Part shown: in pieces, positions 10,294 to 23,200 of the stretch
How positions within the stretch are numbered: position 1 is the stretch's first letter
How the letters are laid out: each line of letters begins with the position of its first letter
Assembly: GCA_030248215.1 (NCBI GenBank)
Contig: JASANG010002329.1
Location: 1-64,000 of the forward strand
DNA: 64,000 bases
DNA from: Enoplolaimus lenunculus
Taxonomy: Eukaryota > Nematoda > Enoplea > Enoplida > Thoracostomopsidae
Direction: 5' to 3'
Program-made: the position numbers and the translations under genes
Notes under the pieces: model-generated
The model's input: the letters and a program-made list of their open reading frames with translations, nothing else
Told to the model about the DNA's origin: nothing
The model's database searches: none

Positions 10294-10651
10294 CAGGGAT
10301 GGGCGGAGACCAGCCATGAAAAGTCTCGGTCTCGGGCAGCTTTTAGTCGCCACCGAAGAAAATAAAACTTTCATAATAAAGCATTTCTATAATGCTGTTT
10401 TTGTAGTATTTTTGTGTGTTAGAACATTTGCTAATAATTATTGCGTAACTATGAAATTTCATAGATTCATAGTTAAATTTTTTGATCAGATATAACTTTC
10501 TTCAACAATAATAACTTCTGCTTTTTGCAGGTCTACCAGCATTTGCTGAATCATCGACTTCTAGTGTCGATTCCAAACCAACGCGACTTCAGAAACCGCG
10601 ACCTGCCAATGCCTATACCGAGGCTTGCCGAGACCGAGACTCTCATCCCTG
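10294..10651. mobile_element. MITE, CAGGGATG ... GAGACCGAGAC family
   Basis: Left end CAGGGATGGGCGGAGACCAG, right end GCCGAGACCGAGACTCTCATCCCTG, imperfect inverted repeats; 358 bases without coding capacity. Other copies lie at 18907-19597 and 28951-29121 and a fragment at 31255-31350, all in introns of the EHBP1 gene. The motif TCGGTCTCG is diagnostic. Confidence 0.7.
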
Positions 10652-11254
10652 ATGTTAGCCACACCTATTTCATAGTACCTACGGAAAACTGTATGCCTTT
10701 AAAAGGAACATGAGCCAAACCAATATTGTAAGTGCGTTGTTAAAGTGTTAGAAATGCATCAACATGAAATGATACATTTTGTCACGTAAACGCTTTGGGT
10801 ACTTTAAGCCGCGGAAGGAAATCCTGCAAGGTACGTTCTGATATTGGAATGCAATCTAGTATTAGATTTGAATTCATTTACCCTTCTCCGGCTCCGCCAC
10901 TTTTTGGTATCCGGTTGCATCCTCCGTGTATATCTGAAATAGTTCTGTACGGAATGTATCGCAACAAACAATGACTTTTATAGTTTAAAATATACACTAT
11001 TATTTCATCATAAGCGAGATAAAAATTAGTTTTGACGTGTGTTTGCGCATTATTAAGCACGTAAATTTTTAATTACTCACAAGATCTGTCAAATTAGCCA
11101 GTTATCAGTTAAAGTTTAAATTTTGCTGAAGGTTTTTCTATTTCTCGGTTTCCTCATATACATATTTGTTATTCCTACATGCGAAAGCCGCTTTAACTGC
11201 GTAATAATGACCAATTTTTAATTGCTTGCCCGCCTATTAATACATAGTAAATTT

Positions 11255-12230
11255 CGATAAGTTGATTAGTCAACTCAGAAGGCGAATTAGTTTATTTCTG
11301 GTTATTTCTGAATTAATATTAACAGTAACTATTAACTCACTCTGAGCTGTATTAATTCCGGGTAGGGTTGGCATCGGCCTGATTTTTTAGGGTCCGGGTC
11401 CATTACACTCGGCGCGGGCCCGCCCGCCTTGGGACTGTGCCTGCGTATTTTATATATATTTAAAGCATAAACAAGAAATAAAGCAAACCATTTAAATATA
11501 ACACTATTCCTATTTCACCAAATATTGTTCAGCGTAGCTTCCTTCAGAGAAACAAGAGCTCCAAAGACAGACGGAGGCAAAAGGCTGCGAGTCCCTGTTA
11601 CAACGTTCCACCTTCCCTAAATGAGGTCAGATTCATCCTTAATAGCTTGTACAGCAAGCACGCGTCTAGCGAGCTTGGATAACAATAGAAGTAGCACTGT
11701 GTTTTCACGGCAGTAATTTACGAATTTCTTAAAGTAACAGAAGAAACGTCTGAAGTTCAAGATTCTAGATAACCGACAAACTCTTTGGTTGATTGCGATT
11801 TAGGAACTCAAGGCACACATCTTCGAAATTTTTGCAGCACGTAACCCTGCTTTTCAAAATTCTTGCAACGCCATGACTGCAGTATTTATAAAAATTGAAA
11901 GGAAAGTTTATAAATACGTATCTAAGTCTTATTACCAAACCAGCAGTCTATTTCATGGTTCGTTGGGACAAAAAAGGTAACGCACTGCTTCGATTCATTT
12001 CGGCTCGCGCGGCCCACAGTTTGGGCCCAATCCCTGAACGGGCCGAGACCCGAGACCGCGGGCCTTGATCCGTGCCGGTTCAAATCCTGATTCGGGATGT
12101 GTTCACTAATTAACTCAGAATGAGTCAATCAATTCAGAACTATGAGCTCTGAAAGACCTAATTCAGAGCTCAGGTTTTTAGTGGGTTTACCTCATTCTGA
12201 GTTAAAATCAAATCCCTGAAATTTACAGTG
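11255..12230. mobile_element. AACTCATTCTGAGTT-family element split by a nested GC-rich insertion
   Basis: Left half 11255-about 11365 (TTAGTCAACTCAGAAGG ... TATTAATTCCGGG) and right half about 12100-12230 (TTAACTCAGAATGAGTCAATC ... ATTTACAGTG) match the uninterrupted copy at 9140-9410. The roughly 735 bases between begin and end GC-rich (GTCCGGGTCCATTACACTCGG; GAGACCCGAGACCGCGGGCC) and look like a later insertion. Confidence 0.55.
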
Positions 12231-12465
12231 TAGGAGACTGGGACACTGGGAAACTGGAAGATTGGAGATAGGTTTAAGCTTAGGAACAGGACGCCTATGC
12301 TTAGGCTCTTATGTATACAGGCAGGCTGAAAACTGGAAAACTGGAACGCTGAGAGTCTATGACACTTAGAAACGAAAAATTTGCAATGAACCGGCCTTTA
12401 TGGCTGAAAAAGCTTGTTTACACAACACAAATTTTAATGTTTCAAAGCAACATAGGCCCATGTTA

Positions 12466-12637
12466 AAGATCTGGGGTGGATCGTTTTTCTGTGGGACTAG
12501 GATAGAATAAGCTTAGGCTTTAGTCTTATTTTATGCTTGGCATTCGGCTTAAGAATATGCTCATTCTTACGCTTAGGCTTAGGCTTAGGCTTAGGAATAT
12601 GCACATAATACTGTTCCGCCCTTGTTCTTTACATTGG
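12466..12637 (-). mobile_element. TTAGGC-carrying inverted-repeat element, reverse copy
   Basis: Ends GATCTGGGGTGGATCGTTTTTC and CTGTTCCGCCCTTGTTCTTTACATTG flank an internal run of TTAGGC units (12571-12594). The order of parts is the reverse of the copies at 42480-42710 and 53956-54398. Confidence 0.65.
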
Positions 12638-15005
12638 CCATAACATATATAGGTAGTGCAAAACAAATCACAGAGCTAGAAGAAAAGCATTTTTGTGAAA
12701 TTAGATAACGGGGAGACAGAGCTCGTTTTAAAGTTATTAAAGACGCAAGTAAGCTGATAAAACTTGAAATTAGCGAAAAGTATAACTGATAAACAAATTT
12801 GCGCGATATTGCAGCAACATTGCGTAATCAGCTGTATAACGTTGTACATGGAATAGTCGCGTTCCTGTGCAGTTTCTACTACTGACACAAATAACAGTCT
12901 AAAACAAAGAGAATTGATAAGAGGATTCGTGTAATCTTTCCACCTTTTTTGCAGTTGTAATTTTTGTTTTGCAAAACCAGTAAGAAGCGGCGCTGTAATT
13001 TTTGCGCAGAAATTAACATAAGATACTCAGCAAATAGATTTTATACAGCTGAACGTTTGCTTCCGGGTCGGACCAATATTTATTTTTTGGCCAAGCAGAC
13101 AACAGCAATTTTGTTGTATGTATTGCGTTCATAATCAGACAAAAAATTTTGCATAGTTTCACGAGAAAATTAAGAAGAAACCAAAAAGGTTTAAAAGTTT
13201 TACAGTATAATTTGCCAAAAATTAGCAAAATAAACATCATGCTCCAGTATTTTTCACTTCCGGTAGCATCCTGGACAGCCCTTTTCGCTGACCGCGGAAT
13301 TGATAAATGTAAGTATAATATTGTAATTAGTGATGTGCATCAGATATTTTTTCATACCTAATATCGAGCAATTCTTGGGGAATATTTATCCTGATTCCGA
13401 ATGTCCGAAATTAAATTTTCTATTTCGGATACGGAAACTCGATTTTGCGTTTTTTAGGTTTGCTAACCTCAGTTTTCGATTCTCAATTACTTGTTTTAAC
13501 TTGTTGCTCTAACGGAAGTACCCTGACCCACAAGCTGATTGCGGAAGCGTAAAATATACAATTCTATAAATTGTTGCAACTGCTTTAATAGTGCTGAGTA
13601 TATTGTTTAGAAGATTGCTGCTAACAAACAAATACTTGCGTTGGCCACCTGAGATTGAGTTGATTTGGTTTGTCCCCGGCTGATTTAAACCACTGTAACA
13701 GAGATTCTATCTAATGTAACCCTTCCCTCGAACTATATATACATAAAGTCGTTTTATGTTACAAGGAGAAAAAAAACCACATTAAAATATACATATGCTA
13801 AATCGTACAAACACTAGTCTATCTGACTTCTAGTGGTGCCCTGCTTTTACCGGCTGATCCAGAAATTTCTGACGGGTCTCAGGCTCGTAAACGTTTTGAA
13901 ACGCAATTTTTCTCCAAAATTTTTTATGAGGGGGTAAAATTGTGAGATAAGGACCTAGTCATATTTTTACTATATAAATTTTCGAGGGAGGACAATTGTA
14001 AGGTAGAGACCTTGTCAATTTATCACAAAAATTCTGAGGGGGAAAATTGTAGGGACATTACTATTTTATCATAAAGAATTTCTGATGGGGGACGTACGTT
14101 CGGCCTCCAACCTTTGCATCCGCTGTTGCCCGCCTTCTCACTAGATGGAAATAGGCAAGGCTTAAATTTTAGACTATATTTTGCTTGGGCTTAGGCTAAG
14201 CTTTGTTTCAGACTTGTGTTTGTTACGCTGAGGAGGCTTTTGGGAATGTTTTAGTTGTTACATTGTTAAAATGTGATTGGTCCAAATCTTTAGGACCCAG
14301 TCTAGTCTTAATATATCGGAACATAATGCCGATTTGTCTCCTAATAACCTCCCTTGATAATTTAAATTACTTTTCAATTTTTAAGACTTGAATATAATAT
14401 ACTTTCACTTTTTGTGATCTATGGACTACTACTGAGCGGAACTAAAATGTGTTTAAACAGTTCAGAAATCCAAATTTTTATATGTAAAAGCGACAGACTG
14501 AGATGAATTGCGTCATTTTTTGCGTTTGATGACATGTTTAGCGCGCACCTAATTTACCATTACTTTCACGACATAAATGTAGGAGAAAACTTTTTCTGCA
14601 ACAAGGAAACTTTTACAATCAATTTTGCGCTTTTTCTCTTTCTGGGGAGGCTGCGGCTTCTTTGAACTTTCCCCATTTTGAAAAACACTAAGCTGGATGG
14701 GGTTGTCGACCCCAACCCCACACTAAGCTGTTCATTATTCAACAACTAGAATCGCTCATAAAATGCTTTTGAACTGTTCTGGTGCATGATAAGAAATAGT
14801 TATGAGCTCATGGGTTCTGTCACGGTAATTTCAAATCTGCGCTTCAGATTACCAGATTTGCAAGTTAGCTTTTTTACTAATAAATTAGCATCATACTGTT
14901 AGGCTTGGTGTCTTATTATATCAAGAGCCGTCAGAATTTAAAATAACGCCCAGTATATAATCTCGCGACGCGACTTGGCATACGTAAACTTGCCAATGTT
15001 ACTTT
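12638..15005. other. gene-free stretch with degenerate repeats
   Basis: No convincing gene. At 13850-14110 a degenerate unit of about 60-70 bases with the motif GAGGGGGAAAATTGTAGGG occurs about three times. The remainder is AT-rich and shows nothing I can name. Confidence 0.4.
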
Positions 15006-15748
15006 AAAGGCCGTCCCATTTTCCCGGGACAGAAATGTACCAGGAGTAACCCGTAACATTTTCCCGGGACAGCAATGTACAAGGAGTACATTCAAAAAAT
15101 ATAATTGGGACAGCGGGACTGTTGGGACAGATGAGACAGTGGGACAGCTGGAACAGATGGGACAGAATGACAGTTGGGGCAGATATGACAGTTGGGACTA
15201 TTGGGACAAATGGGGCAGATGGGACACTTGGGACAGTTGGAACAGTTGGGACAGATATGACAGTTGGGACAATTGGGACAGTTGGTACAGATGGGACAGA
15301 TATGACAGTTGGGACAGATGGGAGACTTGGGACAGTTGAGACACTTGGAACAGATATGACAGTTGGGACAGATATGACCGTTGGGGCAGATGGGACAATT
15401 GGAACAGATGGGACAGTTGGGAGACTTGGGTCAGTTGGGACACTTGGAACAGTTGGGACAGATATGACAACTGGGACACACGGGACAGTTTGGACAGATG
15501 GGACAGTTGAGACAGGGTGTTTTCAGGACTACACAAACTGAGTCAAAATTTGACTCCGACAATCAAATTCGACTAAATGAGTCACTCAGTGAGTCGAATT
15601 TGACTCTGGCGAAGTCGAATTTGACTCAGTTTGCGTAGTCCAGAAAAGCCTATTTCGGAGAGTCAATTTGACTCACCATTTTTTCAGTGCAGGAGCGCAT
15701 AAGTATGCACTCCGGGTATTTTTGTCCCGGGAAATTGGAACGGCCTTT
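15006..15748. mobile_element. MITE with GGCCGTCCC ends enclosing a minisatellite and a second MITE
   Basis: Left end AAAGGCCGTCCCATTTTCCC, right end GGGAAATTGGAACGGCCTTT, imperfect inverted repeats. Inside, the segment TTTTCCCGGGACAG(A/C)AATGTAC is duplicated (15018 and 15059). A GGGACAGTT/GGGACAGAT minisatellite then runs 15108-15520. A GAGTCAAATTTGACTC-type element fragment follows at 15530-15689. Confidence 0.65.
15108..15520. repeat. GGGACAGTT-type minisatellite
   Basis: More than forty degenerate 9-base units of the type GGGACAGTT, GGGACAGAT or GATATGACAGTT. The unit matches the GGGACAG in the terminal repeat of the surrounding element. Open frames across it on both strands only reflect the unit. 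Confidence 0.85.
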
Positions 15749-16935
15749 ATAAACATGGGCCCGAAAACTTAATATTTAGTATTTGCCGGTGTGTATTCGA
15801 TGCAAATTTTTCACTGGGCTATTTTGAGAATTTAAAAATACGTCATTATTATGGTAAATATCAAGCTAACCGTTTTTATTTTGGCATGTTTTAAGAAATG
15901 AAAATTTTAAATCATCACGGAATTTTATGCAGAAATAAGTTTCATTATTTTAACTCACGTTAGAATACAGAATTTCTTTTCGACAGCTCCAGCAAATTTA
16001 ATGGTGAAATAATGCAAATTATTCCAAAAAATTTATTTACACAATAGCATTTCGGATATCCGGTGGATATCCAGATATCCGCATGCACATTTTTTCGGAT
16101 ACATATCCGAACATTTTTCATATCCAAATATTCGGATATCCGGTGCCCATCTACAATTGTCATCTATGTACAGCTAAACCGCTCGAATATTGATATAACT
16201 CGTTTTAATAGTTAAATACTTCTCACCCACTATTAACTAGAAGCAACAGAACACCACGGGATTGAACAAAATAGAAATTTTTGTCAATTTCATTGAAGAA
16301 AACTTGTCAAAAATTCTATCATTCAGAAGCTATTTAAGTTACATAGATACTTTGAAGCGATTTTCCTTAATAAATTTATTGTGCCTGGGTTTGGCCATTA
16401 TTTGCACAAAGTACGTTCGCAAAGGGGTGTTGCCAATTGGATAAACGTACCAAAAGTTGACATCCAGAAAGAAAAATATGGCGAACACAAACATTTAAAA
16501 AGCACAGAAAGCACACAGCTAATTTTCAACAACGTACAGAACTACAACTCATAGTATTACAATCAAAATGTTCACAATAATGTAACATACTAAGTCTGAT
16601 CGATGCATAGCTGAGGGGCTGGTTTCTAGACAGGCTTATGTTTAATTTCACAGTATCTATAAGTAATACACAAAGTACTCAAATACGTTCTCATACGAAT
16701 AAAACATGTACGACCCCAGCTACACATTAATCCACGCGGATTTCGCTGTTTCATGTTTGGTCTGCGCGGAGATTCGCCTCTCTTCTACCTTACAGGTCTG
16801 AAGAATTTTGATTCATTCAATCCCAATCACACGCGTCTTTCATCATAATGTACATACAGCATCAGACGTTCATACTTGCAACCATTTTGGTAGCTTCATA
16901 TCTGCAACCATTTTGGTAGATTGAAATAAACACCG
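15749..16935. other. 3' intergenic region with a GGATATCC palindrome cluster
   Basis: At 16048-16150 the motif CGGATATCCGG and variants recur in both orientations (CCGGTGGATATCCAGATATCC, TTCGGATATCCGGTGCCC), probably a degenerate short inverted-repeat element. No gene supported elsewhere in the stretch. Confidence 0.4.
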
Positions 16936-16941
16936 TTTATT
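16936..16941 (-). terminator. polyadenylation signal of the EHBP1 gene
   Basis: AATAAA on the minus strand, about 96 bases past the stop codon at 17037-17039, a suitable place for 3' end formation. Confidence 0.55.
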
Positions 16942-17036
16942 TAGTAAATTTAAGGTCCAAAACGTCACCAGTTTTGCGCATTTGCTGTACTGCTACTTCA
17001 GTGAAAACGTCATCCATATAACATCGACTGAAAGGT

Positions 17037-17211
17037 TCACTGAATGACACAATTTTTATCTTGGAGATCACCGCCTTGTGCATAGAGAGAAGCCTGTGCA
17101 AGTGCATCACGACCCGTATCTTCATCTTCTTCGGTGCTAAAAGATCGAATAACGATCAATATAACGGAAATATAAAGTGGGAGCGTAACCGTTTAAGATA
17201 CAGTACTTTTC

Positions 17212-17278
<67 letters not shown>

Positions 17279-20200
17279 GAATGATTTATATATTCAATGG
17301 GTTATCTAAAATTCATGAAGAATAATGTTCTAAGATTTTGAATGATGTTGCTTCCGGTTCAGAACGAACTATTGCAGCATACGCAATATTGAAAAACTGA
17401 ATGATATTTCGAATATCCGGTTACACCCTGACTCAAACAATAAAAAAACCATCCTGGAAACATACCCTTGTTCGTTACTGATGAGCTGCTGAGCAAGTTC
17501 GTCACGCTTGTTCACTAACACAATCAAATCATTCATTAAACGATCGATTTGTTCTTTTACAGAATCTGTTTTATCTTTTTCTAAAAAAGCAATCACTGCT
17601 TACGGAAAATTATAATAAATAAGCATTACAAAAAATGTAATTTTCTTTAATTTTTTAAATTTCAAATTCCGATTAATATAAAGTAGGACCAAGTTGAAAA
17701 CCAAAACCAAAACAGAATCTTACAGTCGAACACTAATTGAAGCGACTTAACTGTATTTCTGTCTCAAACATTATCCGATATCAAACTTCACTTTCAAACA
17801 ACAGAGTTGTTTTCAGTGCATTACTGTGAAAATTTTGAAAAACTGCATCCAGCCAGAATTTCGTTCATTTCAAATAGCCGAACACCGTGACTGTCTGTAA
17901 CCGCGGTTTCCCCACCATAAAACAATGCAGCGATATTTGCAGCGATATTCGTTATTAAGCATACTAGCATTACATCTGCGCAAATAATACCTATGACTAT
18001 TTCTACACAACCTAATATAAAACTGCAAACACTATAAACGATATTACCATCAATGTTGATGAGCTGTGCCAACTCTTGTTGCACCAAGTTAAATCGCCTT
18101 TCGTGTTCTTTAATCTTTTGCCTGAAATAACAAATAACAAATTTATCGCATGAAACAGGGAAGTGAAACTGGTGTACTGAGTGTTGTTAGAGACAGGATG
18201 TAATTGTTCATTATGTCAATAAAATTGAAATGAACCACTGTGACATTATGGGTATAATTCTTGGACAAATTTACTTGATTTACGGATATGTAGGTTAGCT
18301 ACATATTATTTGTCACGTGTGAATAGGGGTTAAAATGTCTTGTAACAACGTTCTAAATATAAAAGCGGTTTACACAAAACTGTGGCTCCACTAAAACTGC
18401 CGATCAAAATTTTCCGACTCTATCGCACACGACATTGTGTTTAGCGATTTAATCGCAACTGCAGACAAAATTACTTAAAACCGAGGTTCAACAACGCGCA
18501 AACGTTATTTAAGTCTTACATAATAAAACTTAATCGCCACCACACTGCATTCTGTGTGCCATCGTACCATATTCAAATTAAAACAAGAAATTTTAGGACA
18601 AGCGGAAAAAACAACTCACATTAGCTGCAAATGATATTCACGTCTTGTCAACTGATTGCGCTCATTCAGTAAAGTCAAAAATTGATTTGTAAGTTGTTCT
18701 TCTTCTTCCAAGTTTCGATTTTCTAAAATATATTTAGAAACCACGTTTTGAAATCACCCAATGTTGTAGCCAGGGGCTTCAGTTGTCAACCACCCTTTGG
18801 GATTTTTATACACGGTTTTACACATGGTTTCAGTTTTTAACGCAAGAAGGCACCGTTCGAAGTTTTTTAAAAACGTAACCCCTTTTTCTACAACCCTGCC
18901 TGCACCCACGGATGGGCCGTCTCGGTCTTGGCAAGTCTCGGTCTCGCTTTTTTCAGTCTCGGCGGTTTGCAAACCGAGACCAGAGAGGAGAAAATGCGAT
19001 AAGCAATCAGAAAAATTTTCCTTAGATCGCAACTTTGGCCAGCACCTCTACCTGGTTATACAGCGGTCTGAGAAACAGAACAACCCATCCGGTTACCCAA
19101 AATCCTATTTTTGAAATGAAACTCAAAACACTTTGATTTTATTGTGGAAAAGCACAAATAGTTGCATTTTCGCGTTTAAAAAATTTAAGACATCGTTTAA
19201 AAAATTACGGGTCATTCTCATTTATAACGACACGCTATGTCAAAAAATTCTCCAGTCTATTCGGCTTGCCTGCGGAAGCAAAAACAACAGTATATCTCTG
19301 AATTAGGGATTGCACCGACGGTGTTTTGAGACAGTGTGATTTGTCCTGAGCCTGTTTCAAGGTATGGCGACAGTAGCCAAGGGAAAAATTAAGTAAAAAC
19401 AATTTTTGGCGGCGATTTACTAGTTTAGTTATATGACGCAGCAATTCAACGCAGATCAAAATATTCAAAAATTTTCTTAAAATATCTTAGTTTCTTAGTT
19501 GTATTTTCAGTAACGGTTAAAAATTGACCGAGACCAAAAGTTGCGGTCTCGGTAGGTTGAGTCGGTCTCGCTTTTTTGACCGAAACCGCCATCCCTGGCT
19601 AAGTGGCTGCTATGTAGAAACTGCTCTAAGCATTTCCTTTTACTTTTGGATGACATTTTTGTTGTTATTTGGAGTCGTCCTGGACTGTTCGGCACAATAA
19701 TAAATTTTGTAGGCGAATCACTTTCTATAAATATTCCGCAAAACATTTTTCAACTTACCAACGGAAAAAGCTCCTTAAAACCCGACCCACAAAAACTTAT
19801 AAATAAATTGCTTGCGCAAAGCAGCCTAATTTATGACATGTTTGCATGAACTATAGATTTCTGAATATAACATAATACCGTCTTGTAAAACAATGCGCAG
19901 TTTCCTTTCAACGTTTTGAGCTTTTTGATTAAGATCGCTTTGTTTCTTTGCGAGCATTTCCAATTCAGACAGAATGGCGTATGCAGATTCAATTCCTTGC
20001 TAAAATTATACACACGGGCACAATTAAATGTGCCGTAATCGCGATGACGTCTGCGACCGCGGTTGTGTAATCGCGTCCGAATACTCGTTGGACGCTGCCA
20101 GTCGCGTCTTGAGACGCGATCGCAGTCGCATCTTATATCACGGTTGTAACCGCATTTAGAAACGATTGAAAAATTGATTCTTTCCGTGACTGTTCCTTAG

Positions 20201-23200
20201 TCAACACTAGAGCGGCTACGTTGACATTCGATTTCAATTTTCCCAAATTTTTTGAACGATGTTTGATACTCAAATTTTGTTTTGCGATAACTTAATTCAA
20301 CATCGTCGCACAGCAAAATATTTTGACATATTAATATGAACGCGGGTCACTGCAAGATGGACAACTTAAATAAGTTATTGGTAAACTGTGGCAATATTTC
20401 TATCAGTTTATGACGTCCTCAAATAGTACAATTTTAGTTGTGAACTTTACTAAGAAATTTAACCCAATACGAAAATACTAAATTACAAGTTGATTTTTAC
20501 TAACTTCGACACGACTGCTCATCGTCTTCACAGGGGAATGATCCTTTTGATCTGAAGCAACACATTGAAATCAAGTTTATAAAAACAAAAATGATAATAT
20601 GTCGGGTATACAGGGTGCAATCAAATATTAATTTACCGAATATTTAATTTTTTTATCGGAACAGGAACCAAATAACGGATAATGTATATGTTGCTGATAA
20701 ACTGAAATTATTAAGTAACTGAAACGTATCGAACTTGAACTTCTTGACTTGCCCATAATGTAATCGCGCAAGCTATTAAAGACGCTCCCTTCCGGTCGTA
20801 CCTTGCTACAACTCTACATAGATTAGTTGTTACCAGCACAGGCGGCTCCAAGATTTTAGACAAGGAAGATGAATCTTCACTATATTTCTGTGGTATTCGG
20901 ATACATGTATGTAGCTTCAGATTGAAATCATACTTTTTAGAAAAACCTATGTGTTTCAACATTGCGAAAATTAAAATGTTATTATCGCTTTTAAGCCGAA
21001 AACCTTTCCACACAAAAAGCACTATCAATGCACTAGAAAGTAGAAATTTATTACGACTAAAAATCACTTTAAATAAACTGAAAATCAAAACAGTAATTCA
21101 ATTGTGTAACTTATCCTACTAACAGGGTGCAACCGGAATTTCAATTTACCGGAACCAGAACCGGAATTTGAAAAAATTACCGAAAACGGAAAATCAAAAA
21201 TACATGCCACCGAAAATTTCATTTTATTTTTTTGTAATATTATTGGTGAAATATCCCTTCGTTGGAGAAAGGTATTCACTTTATCTGCGGTATTTTAGAT
21301 TTTCATAATCCACGGAAGCGCAATCTACCTTCGATGGCTTATTTTCTGCGATTGTCAAGGTTTATATACTATACGCATGAAATCTACTTAATTTTTAGCG
21401 TCATTTTCAGTAAAATATCTTAATGGAATTTCGGTTGCACTCTGCCTTCTAAGTGTCACTCTAACAAAAATATAAATTGTCTTTTCGACTATGATTATTA
21501 CCTGCAGTCACAGAAAACGAATGCGGAAACGCAGAATCTTTGTTAGTGCTTGATAGGGATTCGTTACATAATTCCTTGGGCTAAAATACCACGGTTATAT
21601 AATAGAATCTGAGCAAGGTGTTTGTCCGTATACGTCGTAACTGGTGCAATTTAAGAAAACATAATGGTTAGCTGCTGTTCGCAGGAAAGAAAAATGTACA
21701 CTTATAGTTAATAAATAATTTTCGAATATTTTGATAATTGCCCAAAGTGTTAGAAAATAGTATTAGACAATGCTTAAGTATATGAGGATGCTGAGGTATT
21801 CTAGCCAATCAGAGACTGTTATTCTGAAACATGTGAGGCATAACATGGTAAAATAGGTCACCCTCGTGAAACGTAACTGGTCTTAGTAAAATTAGAATGT
21901 CACTTTGAATAACGTTTAACCTTTTTGATTTCTAAGATCTTTAAAAGGTTATTCTCTTAAACATAGCGAACATCTTTTTAATTGTTGTCTCGCGAAATTT
22001 CAGGACGCATGCATACATCTTTCTACACCTCCCTTGTAAACGTCCCGGACGTTCCACAACAATCATTGAATGATGCAGTCTTAGAAGTAAAACGACCCTA
22101 ACGGTAAAAACTCATGGTTCGATAAACACAAATGCATACCAACGAGTAACTCTTTATTGTCTGTGTCCATCTGCTGGACAACTTTGACGTGATCGCCGAC
22201 AGCTCAGCTGCTTTCATTGATCCAAATCTTTTGAAACGGTCAAAATTCATACCAGGGTCCTGCAATTATCAAATTTGTTTACTCTATTGAAATACAGTCA
22301 AGACTCACACGGCTTTTGTACACTATCTCAAACAGGTTTACGCTTAGAGTCACGCTTAGGTTCCGGAAATTGTTCAAGTAAGTCAAGGCTTAAACCTCTA
22401 CGAAAGCCTAAGCCTACGCCTCAACCACTACGTTGAAGAAAGTTTCATTCGAAAAATATATGGAATCTAGCTAACCATGCACAGAAATGGTCGCAAGGCA
22501 TTGTTTACATCAAATCAAAACAACTCTGAAACAATGCAAAAAAGCCAGCTTGAAACTATAAGCAATATCAATTTTGTCCAAAATTAATGCATTATTCACA
22601 CATTACCGGTATTGTTATAAAACAGAAAACCTTTATAATAAAAATACTATCACTGCGCGTATTCGCGCAATATATGTACTACAGTATAAAGCAACGGATT
22701 TCACCTCTTGATTGTCGAACATACTTGGCAGCGTTCTGGAAGGACCTGAAATACAAAAAGCGAAATTGTGAATTTATTTACAATGTTAACCATAAATAAA
22801 TATTTAAATAGTTTCATCAGACAAACCAGGTAATGTACGACACAAAAATGACCTATGCTCTACGTTCTTACAAATGAAAAATGTTAACATAAATTACGCA
22901 ACAAACACATGCATGAAAACAAAACGACACAAAAACATCTACTACACACGTGCTGCAAGCACATAGTTATTTTGTTGCCATCATAAATTCCATGGTGGGG
23001 ATACAAAGAAAAAACATCCGCTTACTTCCGCAATAATTTTTGCCCGTATCCTGTTGAAAATGATAATAATCTACAGTCTTCGATGTATTCTCTGTAAACA
23101 CCAAAATATACAGAATCTGACATAAAGGCTAGGCAATAGTAGAACCTGAATGTAAATCAAAAGTTTGATAAAGCGTATATTTGGTGTTGGTCCGTTGGAA

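Noticed and set aside
15122-15541. Thr-Val-Gly repeat protein of about 139 residues
   Set aside because: It follows exactly the 9-base minisatellite unit, and frames are open on both strands.
16937-17136. 62-residue frame across the last EHBP1 exon on the minus strand
   Set aside because: It is out of phase with the preceding exon; the phase-compatible frame matches the EHBP1 tail and ends CVIQ.
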